From: an uncultured Eubacteriales bacterium
Lineage (GTDB): Bacteria; Bacillota; Clostridia; Oscillospirales; QAMX01
Direction of reading: 5' to 3'
DNA length: 64,000 nt
Assembly (NCBI GenBank): GCA_934546935.1
Contig: CAKTEH010000007.1
Span: 65,531 to 129,530, forward strand
In this document: positions 26,625 to 34,415 of the stretch, piece after piece
How the letters are laid out: every line of letters begins with the position of its first letter
Numbering within the stretch: the stretch's first letter is position 1
The notes under the pieces: generated by a model
What the model saw: the letters and a program-made list of their open reading frames with translations, nothing else
Databases searched by the model: none
What the model was told of the DNA's origin: nothing
Position numbers and translations under genes: made by a program

Positions 26625-28220
26625 TTATTTATAGGCTTCCAGCACAGCCTGTGCAACGCGCAGCCCGTCTACCGCTGCAGACATGATGCCCCCGGCGTAG
26701 CCTGCGCCTTCTCCACAGGGATATATGCCGCGCAGGTTTGACTGAAAATCTTCCCCGCGCACAATGCGCACAGGGGAGGATGAGCGGGTTTCCACACCGG
26801 TCAGGACGGCATCCGGAAGGGCAAAGCCATGCAGCTTTCGGTCGAAAATTGGAACAGCCTCGCACAGGGAGCTGCTGATAAATTCGGGAAGGCAGGCGGA
26901 GAGATCGCACCAGCGCACGCCAAGCGGATAGCTGGGCATGACGCTGCCGGGCGCAGTGGAAGCGAGGCCTTTAAGAAAGTCGCGCAAAAGCTGAGCCGGG
27001 GCACGGTAATCCCCGCCGCCAAGAGCAAAGGCCGCGCGTTCCCATTGGCGCTGGAATTCCACACCGGCAAGAGGTCCGTTCCCACCGAAATCTGCAGGCT
27101 CTACGCCGACCAGGAAAGCGGAATTGGCGTTATGCCCGTCGCGTGCGAAACGACTCATGCCGTTGACAACGACGCCGCCTGTTTCGCTGGCGGCAGCAAC
27201 AATCTCGCCGCCGGGACACATGCAGAAGGTATACACGCTGCGTCCAGAGGGGAGGTGGCAGGAAAGCTTGTAATCTGCCGCACCCAGGCCCGGCGTGGTT
27301 TCACGTCCGTACTGCGCAAGGTTGATTAAGGCCTGCGGATGTTCGATGCGCACGCCCAGTGAAAAAGGCTTACGGGTAAGCACGGCCCCATGGCGCTCCA
27401 ATAACGGAAACAAATCGCGGGCACTGTGCCCGGCGGCAAGGATCAGTGTGCCGGTCTCCCACTCTTTTCTGATACCTTCGGCTCTGACGCTTATACCGCG
27501 CAATTGCGCTCTTTCAATCTGCAAACCTTCAAGCCGGGTGTGGAAGCAGACCTCGCCCCCGGCCGCCTGAATCCTGCGGCGGATATTGCGGATGATGCCG
27601 GGAAGAAGATCGGTACCGATGTGCGGCTTGGCCAGATAGAGGATTTCCTCCGGTGCGCCCGCTTCATAAAAGGTCTGCAGCACATGTGCACAGCGCGGGT
27701 CGGAGATGTTGGTTGTCAATTTGCCGTCAGAAAAGGCTCCGGCGCCACCCTCGCCGAACTGGACGTTGGACTCGGGGTCGAGTACGTGGGTGCGGTGAAA
27801 GCTTTCTACAGCCTGTCTCCGGGAATCCACGTCGCCGCCGCGCTCAATCAGGATAGGCCGGGCTCCGGCTTCAGCAAGATACAGCGCCGCAAACAGCCCG
27901 GCAGGGCCTGCACCGCAGACAACCGGACGCTGCATGGGGAATTTGGAAATTCGGGGGGATATGAAAGGCGCCTGCGCCTGATAGATGCGTACATCAGGGG
28001 AGCTGCACTTTTTTACAAGCGCGGCTTCATCTCCCCGGTACTTTAGTGCGATTGTGTGAACGAGGCGTACATCTGGCTTTTTGCGTGCATCAATGGCGCG
28101 GCGAAGAATTTTCAGGCCGGAAAGTGTTTGCGCATGAATGCGCAGCTTTTTCGCAGCGGCCTGTATAAGCTGGGACGGCGTTGCGTCCGGCGGCGTTTGT
28201 ACGCCGCGCAGCTCGATCAT
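26625..28220 (-). CDS. FAD-dependent oxidoreductase (YtfP/COG2509-like)
   Basis: 531 residues. The dinucleotide-binding motif VVCGAGPAGLFAALYLAE lies near residues 99-116, after an N-terminal domain of about 90 residues that this group carries (KILRRAIDARKK). The motif FGEGGAGAFSDGKLTTN and a C-terminal GIYPCGEGAGYAGGIMSAA block fit the family, which is annotated only as a putative dehydrogenase. It follows the next flavoprotein gene on the same strand with a four-base overlap, so the two flavoproteins are co-translated. Substrate unknown. Confidence 0.85.
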   Translation of the reverse strand: MIELRGVQTPPDATPSQLIQAAAKKLRIHAQTLSGLKILRRAIDARKKPDVRLVHTIALKYRGDEAALVKKCSSPDVRIYQAQAPFISPRISKFPMQRPVVCGAGPAGLFAALYLAEAGARPILIERGGDVDSRRQAVESFHRTHVLDPESNVQFGEGGAGAFSDGKLTTNISDPRCAHVLQTFYEAGAPEEILYLAKPHIGTDLLPGIIRNIRRRIQAAGGEVCFHTRLEGLQIERAQLRGISVRAEGIRKEWETGTLILAAGHSARDLFPLLERHGAVLTRKPFSLGVRIEHPQALINLAQYGRETTPGLGAADYKLSCHLPSGRSVYTFCMCPGGEIVAAASETGGVVVNGMSRFARDGHNANSAFLVGVEPADFGGNGPLAGVEFQRQWERAAFALGGGDYRAPAQLLRDFLKGLASTAPGSVMPSYPLGVRWCDLSACLPEFISSSLCEAVPIFDRKLHGFALPDAVLTGVETRSSSPVRIVRGEDFQSNLRGIYPCGEGAGYAGGIMSAAVDGLRVAQAVLEAYK

Positions 28221-29335
28221 AGCGCGTTCTCCGCGGCCTGAAGCCCGGAGGCAAAGGCCCAGTGCAGGTTGTATCCGCCGCAGCGTCCGTCAATATCCAG
28301 TGTTTCCCCCGCGGCATATAGTGCGGGATCCCGGCACGAACGGAGCGTATACGGATCAAATTCGCGCACATCCGCACCGCCGCGGGTCAGCTGTGCCTGT
28401 TTCGGTTCGGCAACTCCATGCACGGTGAGCGGGAAATCCTTGACGGCCTGCGAAAGGCGCCGTACATCTGTACCGCAGGCGCGCAGCAGCGCTTCATTGA
28501 TGCGCCTGTGAAACAGGCCGGTGAGCATGTCCGCCTTTTCGCACCAGGACAGGTTTTGGGCATGGCGGCAGATGCAGGAAAAAGCCTGCGCCGGATCCAT
28601 ATGCGGAAGGAAATCAATGTGCAGTACGTCGCCGCACTGCGCAAAGCGGGACAGATCGAACACGGCAATGCCGCTGACGCCGTAATCGCGGAAAAGCAGC
28701 TCGCCGCTTTCGCGTGCAAGGATCCTGTCCGCACGCGTGAGCGTCAACGTGCATTTGGCACGCACGCCGGACAGCCCGCGGATTGGGACTGTATCCGTAG
28801 ACAGCGGTCCAAGTACGGGCGAAAAGGGAATAAGCCTGTGGCCGGCGTGGGAAAGCAGGCGGGTACCGCCGCCGGTTGCAATGATAAGCGCGTCGCCTGT
28901 AAGCGCCCGGCCGTCTTTGGCATACACCTGCCCGCCCGTCAAACGGACAGCTTCAAAATTTTCGACGAGCTTTACACCCCAACGGCGGCAGGAAAGGCGC
29001 AGTACATCAAGCACGCTTGAGGCTGTATCGCTGACTGGATATATGCGGCCGGCTTCGTCGCTGTAGCTTTCAAGCCCGATTTCTCTGAAAAAGGTGCGAA
29101 TCTGGGCGCAGCCCCAGCGCTTTAGGATTGGCCGTACGAAATCAGGATGGTTATACGCTTCCGGCACGAGATGGAGGTTGGAAAAATTACAGCGCCCATT
29201 TCCGGTTTTTAAAAGTTTCTGCCCTGCGCGGGCATTGGCTTCAGCCAGGGTTACTTCAGCGCCGCTTTGGGCTGCCCGGACGGCGGCGGCGAGACCTGCC
29301 GCGCCTGCGCCGACGATCAGTATTTTTTTCTTCAT
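28217..29335 (-). CDS. HI0933/BaiN-like flavoprotein
   Basis: 372 residues. KKKILIVGAGAAGLAAAVRAA at the N-terminus binds FAD; GNGRCNFSN and the C-terminal GETLDIDGRCGGYNLHWAFASG are hallmarks of the HI0933 family. Members include bile-acid and other unsaturated-substrate reductases, but most have no assigned reaction. I chose the ATG at 29335, next to the Rossmann motif and preceded by AAAGGA, rather than an upstream one that would add 45 unrelated residues. Confidence 0.85.
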   Translation of the reverse strand: MKKKILIVGAGAAGLAAAVRAAQSGAEVTLAEANARAGQKLLKTGNGRCNFSNLHLVPEAYNHPDFVRPILKRWGCAQIRTFFREIGLESYSDEAGRIYPVSDTASSVLDVLRLSCRRWGVKLVENFEAVRLTGGQVYAKDGRALTGDALIIATGGGTRLLSHAGHRLIPFSPVLGPLSTDTVPIRGLSGVRAKCTLTLTRADRILARESGELLFRDYGVSGIAVFDLSRFAQCGDVLHIDFLPHMDPAQAFSCICRHAQNLSWCEKADMLTGLFHRRINEALLRACGTDVRRLSQAVKDFPLTVHGVAEPKQAQLTRGGADVREFDPYTLRSCRDPALYAAGETLDIDGRCGGYNLHWAFASGLQAAENAL

Positions 29336-29568
29336 AAAAATCCTTTGTTCTGCAGAATGTGCATGCTTCGCTTTTCTGATACTGCTGTGTACAGGCCGGC
29401 TGCTGATGGACTGGCGCATGCGCAACATTACCCTGCAGTAAAACTGCGGCCTTTTTTCTCTGCAACCCAAAAAGGCAAAAACAGCGTGTCAAAAGCAGAG
29501 GAAAAGCATATTTCACCTTCCCTTATTATAGCATAGCATTTTGCCGCGCACAATGCACGTCCGCCGAC

Positions 29569-30192
29569 TTATTCCAAAAGCTTTTCTTCTTTTTCTCCGG
29601 GAAGGTAAACAGAAGCGATGGAGATTTCGTAAGCGGTGCATTCGCTGGGCACACCGTCAATTACTTTGACATAGGGACGGCTTTGTATACGGCCGATCAG
29701 TTCAATGTCCGCGCCTTCATCCAATTCGGAACACAGGCGGGCGACGCTGCCCCAGGCAATGCAGGGCAGATAGTCGAAGCGCCCCTGCACGTCACTGTGA
29801 TATTGCCGCGCGACGCACAGCATCATATCCGCGATTTCCCGCCCAAAGGGAGTACGCCTGTAGACGGCGCTTTTACACAGGTTTCCGCGCAGGGAAACCG
29901 TATTGCTGTGCGCCTCCTGCGAAGGAGTGATGCTGTGCGCCCAGATGTGGATTTTCAGCCGGTTATGGACAGCTTCCCGGTCGTTATAGGAGCGTACTTC
30001 GCCCTCAATGTGCAGCGTATCGCCGACATGTACCGCAGCGCACAGCGGATAGGAGGCAAGGACCGGGATGCGGTCGTATGTACCTGAAAGCCGTGCAACG
30101 CAGAGCGTAAAACGGTAAAAGCTGCGTCCGTAATTGTGATGGGATAAAACCGGGGCGGATTCCGCTGTACCGCAAAGGATGACTTGGTTCAT
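29569..30192 (-). CDS. SSB-like protein with two OB-fold domains
   Basis: 207 residues that read as two successive single-strand-binding OB folds: residues 1-95 (NQVILCGTAESAPVLS...FYRFTLCVAR...HIEGEVRSY) and 96-200 (NTVSLRGNLCKSAVYRRTPFGREIADMMLCVAR...IELIGRIQSR). The second copy shows the typical N-x-V-x-L-x-G-N-L opening of SSB. It lacks the acidic C-terminal tip of classical SSB. It may bind DNA in replication or repair, but no partner gene is adjacent. Confidence 0.75.
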   Translation of the reverse strand: MNQVILCGTAESAPVLSHHNYGRSFYRFTLCVARLSGTYDRIPVLASYPLCAAVHVGDTLHIEGEVRSYNDREAVHNRLKIHIWAHSITPSQEAHSNTVSLRGNLCKSAVYRRTPFGREIADMMLCVARQYHSDVQGRFDYLPCIAWGSVARLCSELDEGADIELIGRIQSRPYVKVIDGVPSECTAYEISIASVYLPGEKEEKLLE

Positions 30193-30499
30193 AACACACC
30201 TCTATTGTAATGGATATGCGATTTTATGCGGCGGCAGCGGCGCTTATACCGGATTTTGCAATACGGATGGAAGATGGCGCCGCAGAGATGCTCTATAGAC
30301 GGCGATATTGTTTTGCCGGCTGATAAAAAAGATTGACGTTTTTATGTGGAAGGAATAAAATAAGCAGGTGTGCCGCAATCTGCTGTTGATTATACGCAAG
30401 TATATGTGTTATACTATATTAGTACAAATTCTGCGCCGGGGGAAACCGCATTTCCGCAGGCTCCGTCGGCATTTCAATACACAGGGAAAGGGCAGTATT
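30193..30499. other. Divergent intergenic region between the SSB-like and sufC genes
   Basis: 307 bases holding at least one good rightward promoter (30333-30361) and a second candidate (TTGATT 30386-30391, TATACT 30410-30415). No gene or riboswitch was recognised. Confidence 0.5.
30333..30361 (+). promoter_or_regulatory. Promoter of the suf operon
   Basis: TTGACG (30333-30338), 17-base spacer, TAAAAT (30356-30361). A second candidate lies 50 bases downstream. Confidence 0.6.
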
Positions 30500-31228
30500 A
30501 TGCTGGAAGTGAAAAATTTGAGCTTTTCCGTCCGGGAGAGCCAAAGCGATCTGGAAATTATCAATGATATAAGCTTTACCCTGCCAGAGGGGGAGCTTCT
30601 TGTAGTTACCGGCCCCAATGGCGGCGGAAAAAGTACCTTGGCGCGGCTGATTATGGGGATTTCCCAGCCTACGGGAGGAAAAATCCTGTTTGACGGAGCG
30701 GATTTAACCGGTTTGTCCATCACCGAGCGTGCGCGTCTTGGCATCGGCTATGCTTTTCAGCAGCCGCCCCGCTTTAAGGGGCTTACTGTGCGCAAGCTTT
30801 TGAGCCTGGCCCATGGCAGTACGCTGCCGGAGGACGAATGCTGCCAGTATCTTACGAATGTTGGGCTTTGCTCAAAAGACTATCTCAACCGAGAGGTGGA
30901 TAATTCCCTTTCCGGCGGTGAAGTTAAGCGCATAGAGATTGCTACGATTCTTGCGCGCGGTCCCAAGCTTGCTATTTTTGACGAGCCGGAAGCAGGCATC
31001 GACCTGTGGAGCTTTTCTATGCTGGTAGACACCTTCCGCCGTATGCATGCAGCAGGGGAACGGAGTCTGATGATTATTTCCCATCAGGAGCGGCTGATTT
31101 CCCTGGCAGATAAGATTATGGTTGTCGATCATGGCGCAGTGCGCGCCTATGGCAGCCGGGATGAAATTTATCCGTCGCTAATGGGTCAGTTTTCCTGTGA
31201 ATACAACACGAAGGGAGAAGCCTTATGA
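30500..31228 (+). CDS. sufC: Fe-S cluster assembly ATPase SufC
   Basis: 242 residues. Walker A GPNGGGKST, signature NSLSGGEVKR and Walker B LAIFDEPEAGIDLW are the SufC-specific forms. SufC binds the SufB/D scaffold and uses ATP to open it for cluster assembly in the cytoplasm. I placed the start at the ATG at 30500 behind GGGAAAGGG; the open frame extends 132 bases further upstream but across the promoters. It overlaps the next gene by four bases. No sufS, sufU or sufE lies beside it. Confidence 0.93.
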   Translation: MLEVKNLSFSVRESQSDLEIINDISFTLPEGELLVVTGPNGGGKSTLARLIMGISQPTGGKILFDGADLTGLSITERARLGIGYAFQQPPRFKGLTVRKLLSLAHGSTLPEDECCQYLTNVGLCSKDYLNREVDNSLSGGEVKRIEIATILARGPKLAIFDEPEAGIDLWSFSMLVDTFRRMHAAGERSLMIISHQERLISLADKIMVVDHGAVRAYGSRDEIYPSLMGQFSCEYNTKGEAL

Positions 31229-32145
31229 TTGACCGTCTGGATTCGGAGCTTTTGGAACAGATTGCAGGTTTCCATGATATCCCTGCCGGAGCATATAATA
31301 TCCGGAAAAACAGTACTGCTGCCGGACGCCGTTCTACCGAGCACATTGAGATCATCTCAAAAGAGGATAAGCCGGGTATTGATATCCGTATTGCTCCCGG
31401 TACGAAAAATGAAAGCGTCCATATCCCTGTTATCATTACGGAAGCAGGAATTGAGGAAACCGTATATAACGACTTCTTTGTAGGCGACGATTGTGATGTG
31501 CTTATCATTGCTGGCTGCGGCATTCATAATTCCGGGGATCAGAAAAGTGAACACGATGGCGTCCACCGCTTTTTTATTGGTAAAAATGCCCACGTCAAGT
31601 ATGTCGAACGCCACTATGGCGCTGGGGAAGGCACGGGCGAACGGGTCATGAACCCGCATACCAAAGTCGAGCTGGGAGAAAACTCCGTCTGCGAGATGGA
31701 GATGGTACAGATCAAAGGCGTGGATTCCACTGTACGCGGCATGGATGCGGTTTTGGCTTCGAATGCGAAACTTGTTGTAACGGAACGTCTGATGACCCAT
31801 GGGCAGCAGAAGGCGCGTTCGGATATGCGGATTGAACTCAATGGCACGGGATCTTCGGCACAGGTTGTCTCCCGCTCGGTTGCGCGTGACGGGTCGGAGC
31901 AGGTATTTAACCCCTGCGCTGTCGGCAACAACGCCTGTGCGGCGCATATCCAGTGCGATTCTATTATTATGGATGCGGCAAAGATTCGTTCGATTCCGGA
32001 AATTGCCGCTAACCATCCGGATGCACAGGTCATCCATGAGGCCGCGATTGGCCGTATAAACAACGACCAGCTGTTAAAGCTGGAGAGCTTTGGCATGACG
32101 GAAACCGAGGCTGAAGAGATTATTATCGAAGGATTCCTGCGCTGA
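31225..32145 (+). CDS. SufB/SufD family scaffold protein (minimal type)
   Basis: 306 residues, shorter than classical SufB or SufD, corresponding mainly to the beta-helix core (DFFVGDDCDVLIIAGCGIHN, GKNAHVKYVERH, AKLVVTERLMTHG) and the C-terminal DQLLKLESFGMTETEAEEIIIEGFL helix pair. Such single short scaffolds form a two-component SufC-SufB/D system found in anaerobes and archaea. It is coupled to sufC by an ATGA overlap. Whether it builds [4Fe-4S] clusters alone or assists another Suf/Isc system elsewhere cannot be judged here. Confidence 0.9.
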   Translation: MIDRLDSELLEQIAGFHDIPAGAYNIRKNSTAAGRRSTEHIEIISKEDKPGIDIRIAPGTKNESVHIPVIITEAGIEETVYNDFFVGDDCDVLIIAGCGIHNSGDQKSEHDGVHRFFIGKNAHVKYVERHYGAGEGTGERVMNPHTKVELGENSVCEMEMVQIKGVDSTVRGMDAVLASNAKLVVTERLMTHGQQKARSDMRIELNGTGSSAQVVSRSVARDGSEQVFNPCAVGNNACAAHIQCDSIIMDAAKIRSIPEIAANHPDAQVIHEAAIGRINNDQLLKLESFGMTETEAEEIIIEGFLR

Positions 32146-32195
32146 GCGCAGCTGTTGTTTGTACCGAAGATGGATTCTGTATAATGAGATCAGGA

Positions 32196-32233
32196 AAAGC
32201 CCCGTTTTGCGTGTATACGCAAAACGGGGCTTT
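32196..32233 (+). terminator. Hairpin terminator of the suf operon
   Basis: A perfect 17-bp stem (32196-32212 with 32217-32233) with loop GTAT; the 3' arm ends in TTT. Confidence 0.8.
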
Positions 32234-32307
32234 ATGCATTCCGGCGTAAATCCAGTATCAACACATGGTGATTTTACACAACTTATTTTAAAAAATACAG
32301 AAGTATA

Positions 32308-32336
32308 TTGACAAAATATACCAGAATGCTTAAACT
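32308..32336 (+). promoter_or_regulatory. Promoter of cassette 1
   Basis: TTGACA (32308-32313), 17-base spacer, TAAACT (32331-32336), within TATTGACAAAATAT. The paralogous cassette at 41.9 kb has the matching sequence TATTGACAAAAAAT. Confidence 0.75.
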
Positions 32337-32375
32337 ATAGATAGAATGGATATGTGGAAGGAGGGGAACGGTCCA

Positions 32376-32435
32376 ATGGGACGGACGGATTCTGTGCGGA
32401 TACGGGGCTGTGGAAATGAAAGGCGGTTATTATGA
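32376..32435 (+). CDS. Leader peptide of cassette 1 (19 aa)
   Basis: ATG at 32376 behind GGAGGGGAACGGTCCA. It encodes 19 residues ending in Leu-Leu, and its TGA overlaps the ATG of the secreted-protein gene (ATGA). The second cassette has an 18-residue counterpart in the same arrangement (41926-41982), with the same GTCCA before the ATG, the same terminal Leu-Leu and the same ATGA junction. The conserved layout, rather than the peptide sequence, supports a role in translational coupling or control. Confidence 0.5.
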   Translation: MGRTDSVRIRGCGNERRLL

Positions 32436-32812
32436 AAAAAATGCGTTCCCTCCTCGCGCCGACTCTGGCGCTGAGCCTGTCTGCCGCTTTCGGTTCAAAT
32501 TGCCTCGCGGCGGAATCTGCGGATAAGCGTCTGCCGCTCACGGCGTCAGCCAGAAACTTTTTTGAAGCACGCGGGATTGCGGTTTCCAACCAGGCCGTTT
32601 TAAAAATTGTAGAAATCAAAAATGGATTGGATGATACGGAAACCAGGCATATCCTTTGTTTGTCCCAAAATAATGGGAATATTTGCACAAACAGTTATTT
32701 TGCTTTTTATGAAGAAAGCGAAAGCAAAAAGGGAATTTTCAGATTTCTTGATCCTGCGGATGAAAGTTATACGGGGACAATGGGGAATATACGGATAAAT
32801 TTGATATTATGA
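32432..32812 (+). CDS. Secreted protein of cassette 1, N-terminal part (split gene)
   Basis: 126 residues with a signal peptide (about 1-27, ending near CLAAES). The block SARNFFEARG (41-50) is almost identical to AAKNFFEARG in the intact 247-residue paralogue at 41979-42722, and similarity continues through a LCLSQNNG/LCLTQINNG segment. The frame then ends at 32812, while the paralogue's C-terminal half is matched by the next frame (32809-33195). A one-base shift between about 32763 and 32812 would explain it. The two parts may still be made separately, as an ATGA overlap joins them. Function unknown; not a family I recognise. Confidence 0.7.
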   Translation: MKKMRSLLAPTLALSLSAAFGSNCLAAESADKRLPLTASARNFFEARGIAVSNQAVLKIVEIKNGLDDTETRHILCLSQNNGNICTNSYFAFYEESESKKGIFRFLDPADESYTGTMGNIRINLIL

Positions 32813-33195
32813 TTCACTTTTCAATTCGCTGGGAGTTTTATCCGCATTATGATGGCGTAAATATAAGGCCTTTGGATTTAACATGGTCATACGAAGAAAA
32901 AGACGAAGCGGTAAATGTTTCTCATATATCTGTTACATATGCAACTTCAGGCGCATTGCTTACAAATCCAGGCTTGACTGTAATAAGTAACGACTATACT
33001 TGGAGGATTGTAAAGCAAGTTTTTTATCCAAGCGAAAATACTTCGTATTCCAACTATAATCCGTTAAGTTCCGACCGTTTAGTCGATATGAGTGGTTTGG
33101 ACGGCGGAATGGGTGGAATGGGTGTGTTTTTCGATTTTACTGTAGATGGAAGAGTCTGGGAAGATAATATCCCAATATTTGGGGGAGTGGGTTGA
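32809..33195 (+). CDS. Secreted protein of cassette 1, C-terminal part (split gene)
   Basis: 128 residues that match the second half of the intact paralogue at 41979: WSYEEKDEAVNVSHISVTY against WNYEKYDTSINVSHILVGY, and YSNYNPLSSDR against YRNYNPLSPTR. No ribosome binding site precedes the ATG and the frame is open 48 bases further upstream, so a frameshifted single gene is the simplest reading. The stop overlaps the ATG of the lipoprotein gene by one base (TGATG). Confidence 0.65.
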   Translation: MIHFSIRWEFYPHYDGVNIRPLDLTWSYEEKDEAVNVSHISVTYATSGALLTNPGLTVISNDYTWRIVKQVFYPSENTSYSNYNPLSSDRLVDMSGLDGGMGGMGVFFDFTVDGRVWEDNIPIFGGVG

Positions 33196-33935
33196 TGAAA
33201 AAACTGGGGATTTTATTTTGCGTTCTGCTTTTTTTGCTTTCCTTTGGAAGTTGCACGCAGGAGGAAAACGAAACCGGTGGTAAAGCGCCTGATCCAGAGT
33301 TGGCGCTCGATATCGCCGCATATGCGTCATACCTCGGCCTTTCGAAGGCGAACGTGCTTGATGCGCTTGGCATAAAAGAAGAGGATCTGGTTGCTGTCAG
33401 TGAAAGCGGGAATGCCGGGAAGTATCTCTGGGAAGGGAAAACGGTACAGTTCGGCGACCTGGAGTTTCCGGTCTATCTGCGCTTTTCCGGGGCAATTGGG
33501 GATTCAGGGGAGGAAGGGGATATATATCTGAATTCTTTTTCTCTTAAGCTTCCCATCGATGCGGATACAATGGACTATACGACGATGTGGAAATGTTTTA
33601 CTGCAATGCAGGATACGCTTATGCGCCAGTGTGGCCGGCCCCGCACCTATCTTGATACGGATTTCACCACAGACATCCACTGGGACGGCCAGATTAGCCC
33701 CCAGACGGAATTCGGCTATATGGATTACTGGCTGGTTTCGGAGGACGCCTCTTTCCCTGGCGCGCAGGAAAAGCATGGCGGCGTTGTTTCGATCGCGCAG
33801 TTTGAGCTTGTCAATAATTTGAAAGAGGGGAGAGAGGACGCCCACTATATCTCTTTGTGGATTGGCCTGCGCGGTTGCGACCAGATTGCCGGTCCTCGTA
33901 TTTCGGGAGAAGAGCCCGATTATATTTATCTGTAA
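33195..33935 (+). CDS. Lipoprotein of cassette 1
   Basis: 246 residues with a lipoprotein signal (LLFLLSFGSC, lipobox Cys near residue 19), so it should be anchored outside the membrane. The body starts with a helical YLGLSKANVLDALGI segment and then alternates strands. It corresponds in position, size and layout to the lipoprotein at 42742-43431 (KVLQALSL, a strand block, then a helix and a conserved CGRPRTYL / YGSPKTVP turn), although overall identity is low. Family unknown. It is coupled to the secreted-protein gene. Confidence 0.75.
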   Translation: MKKLGILFCVLLFLLSFGSCTQEENETGGKAPDPELALDIAAYASYLGLSKANVLDALGIKEEDLVAVSESGNAGKYLWEGKTVQFGDLEFPVYLRFSGAIGDSGEEGDIYLNSFSLKLPIDADTMDYTTMWKCFTAMQDTLMRQCGRPRTYLDTDFTTDIHWDGQISPQTEFGYMDYWLVSEDASFPGAQEKHGGVVSIAQFELVNNLKEGREDAHYISLWIGLRGCDQIAGPRISGEEPDYIYL

Positions 33936-34270
33936 AGGGATTTTGCCGCGTAAGGAGAAAGCACGGCTGAGATAAAAAATAGTATTTGATTTTTAGCCAT
34001 CCAGGAGTGTGAGATACTGAAAAACCGTATGGATACTGACTTACAGGGCTTTGCTGATGCCAATATTAGTAAGCTGGAAATGTGGTTTGACGCTTTTTTG
34101 ACGCCCGCACTTACAAAGAGGACTTATAAAGAAATATGGCAAACTTTAAGCAGAAACGGCAAAAAGCCTTAATATACAATAGTTTCTACGTTTCTCTATA
34201 AAGACTTATAAGAAGTTACAAGATGTTTTTCGTCTGTAAAATCAATAAAAAATACTCTGCTAAGGCTAGG
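33936..34270 (+). other. Intergenic stretch after cassette 1
   Basis: About 335 bases. It contains one 47-codon frame (34029-34172) listed separately and nothing else I can support. Confidence 0.4.
34029..34172 (+). CDS. Small ORF, 47 aa, unknown
   Basis: ATG to TAA encoding a basic C-terminal half (TKRTYKEIWQTLSRNGKKP). AGGAG lies 25 bases upstream, too far for the ATG. It could be a gene remnant. No family recognised. Confidence 0.25.
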   Translation: MDTDLQGFADANISKLEMWFDAFLTPALTKRTYKEIWQTLSRNGKKP

Positions 34271-34375
34271 TCCAAATAAGAAAACAAAAACCGAAAAAAC
34301 GGCTGATTTTGCAGCGCTTATGCGTTTCGTCCTGCAGGCTTGCCTACAGGACGAAATTTATGTTTTCTTATCCGG
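34271..34375. repeat. Palindromic intergenic element, copy 2
   Basis: 105 bases with inverted ends (TCCAAATAAGAAAACAAAAA against the complement of TATGTTTTCTTATCCGGA) and a 14-bp stem (34325-34338 with 34343-34356). Against copy 1 (25288-25458) the stem shows two paired, compensating changes. It lies between the cassette 1 lipoprotein gene and the convergent patB-like gene. Confidence 0.7.
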
Positions 34376-34415
34376 ACTCCGCAAACAAGGCAGAGCATTT
34401 GTGTCTTTATAAGCT

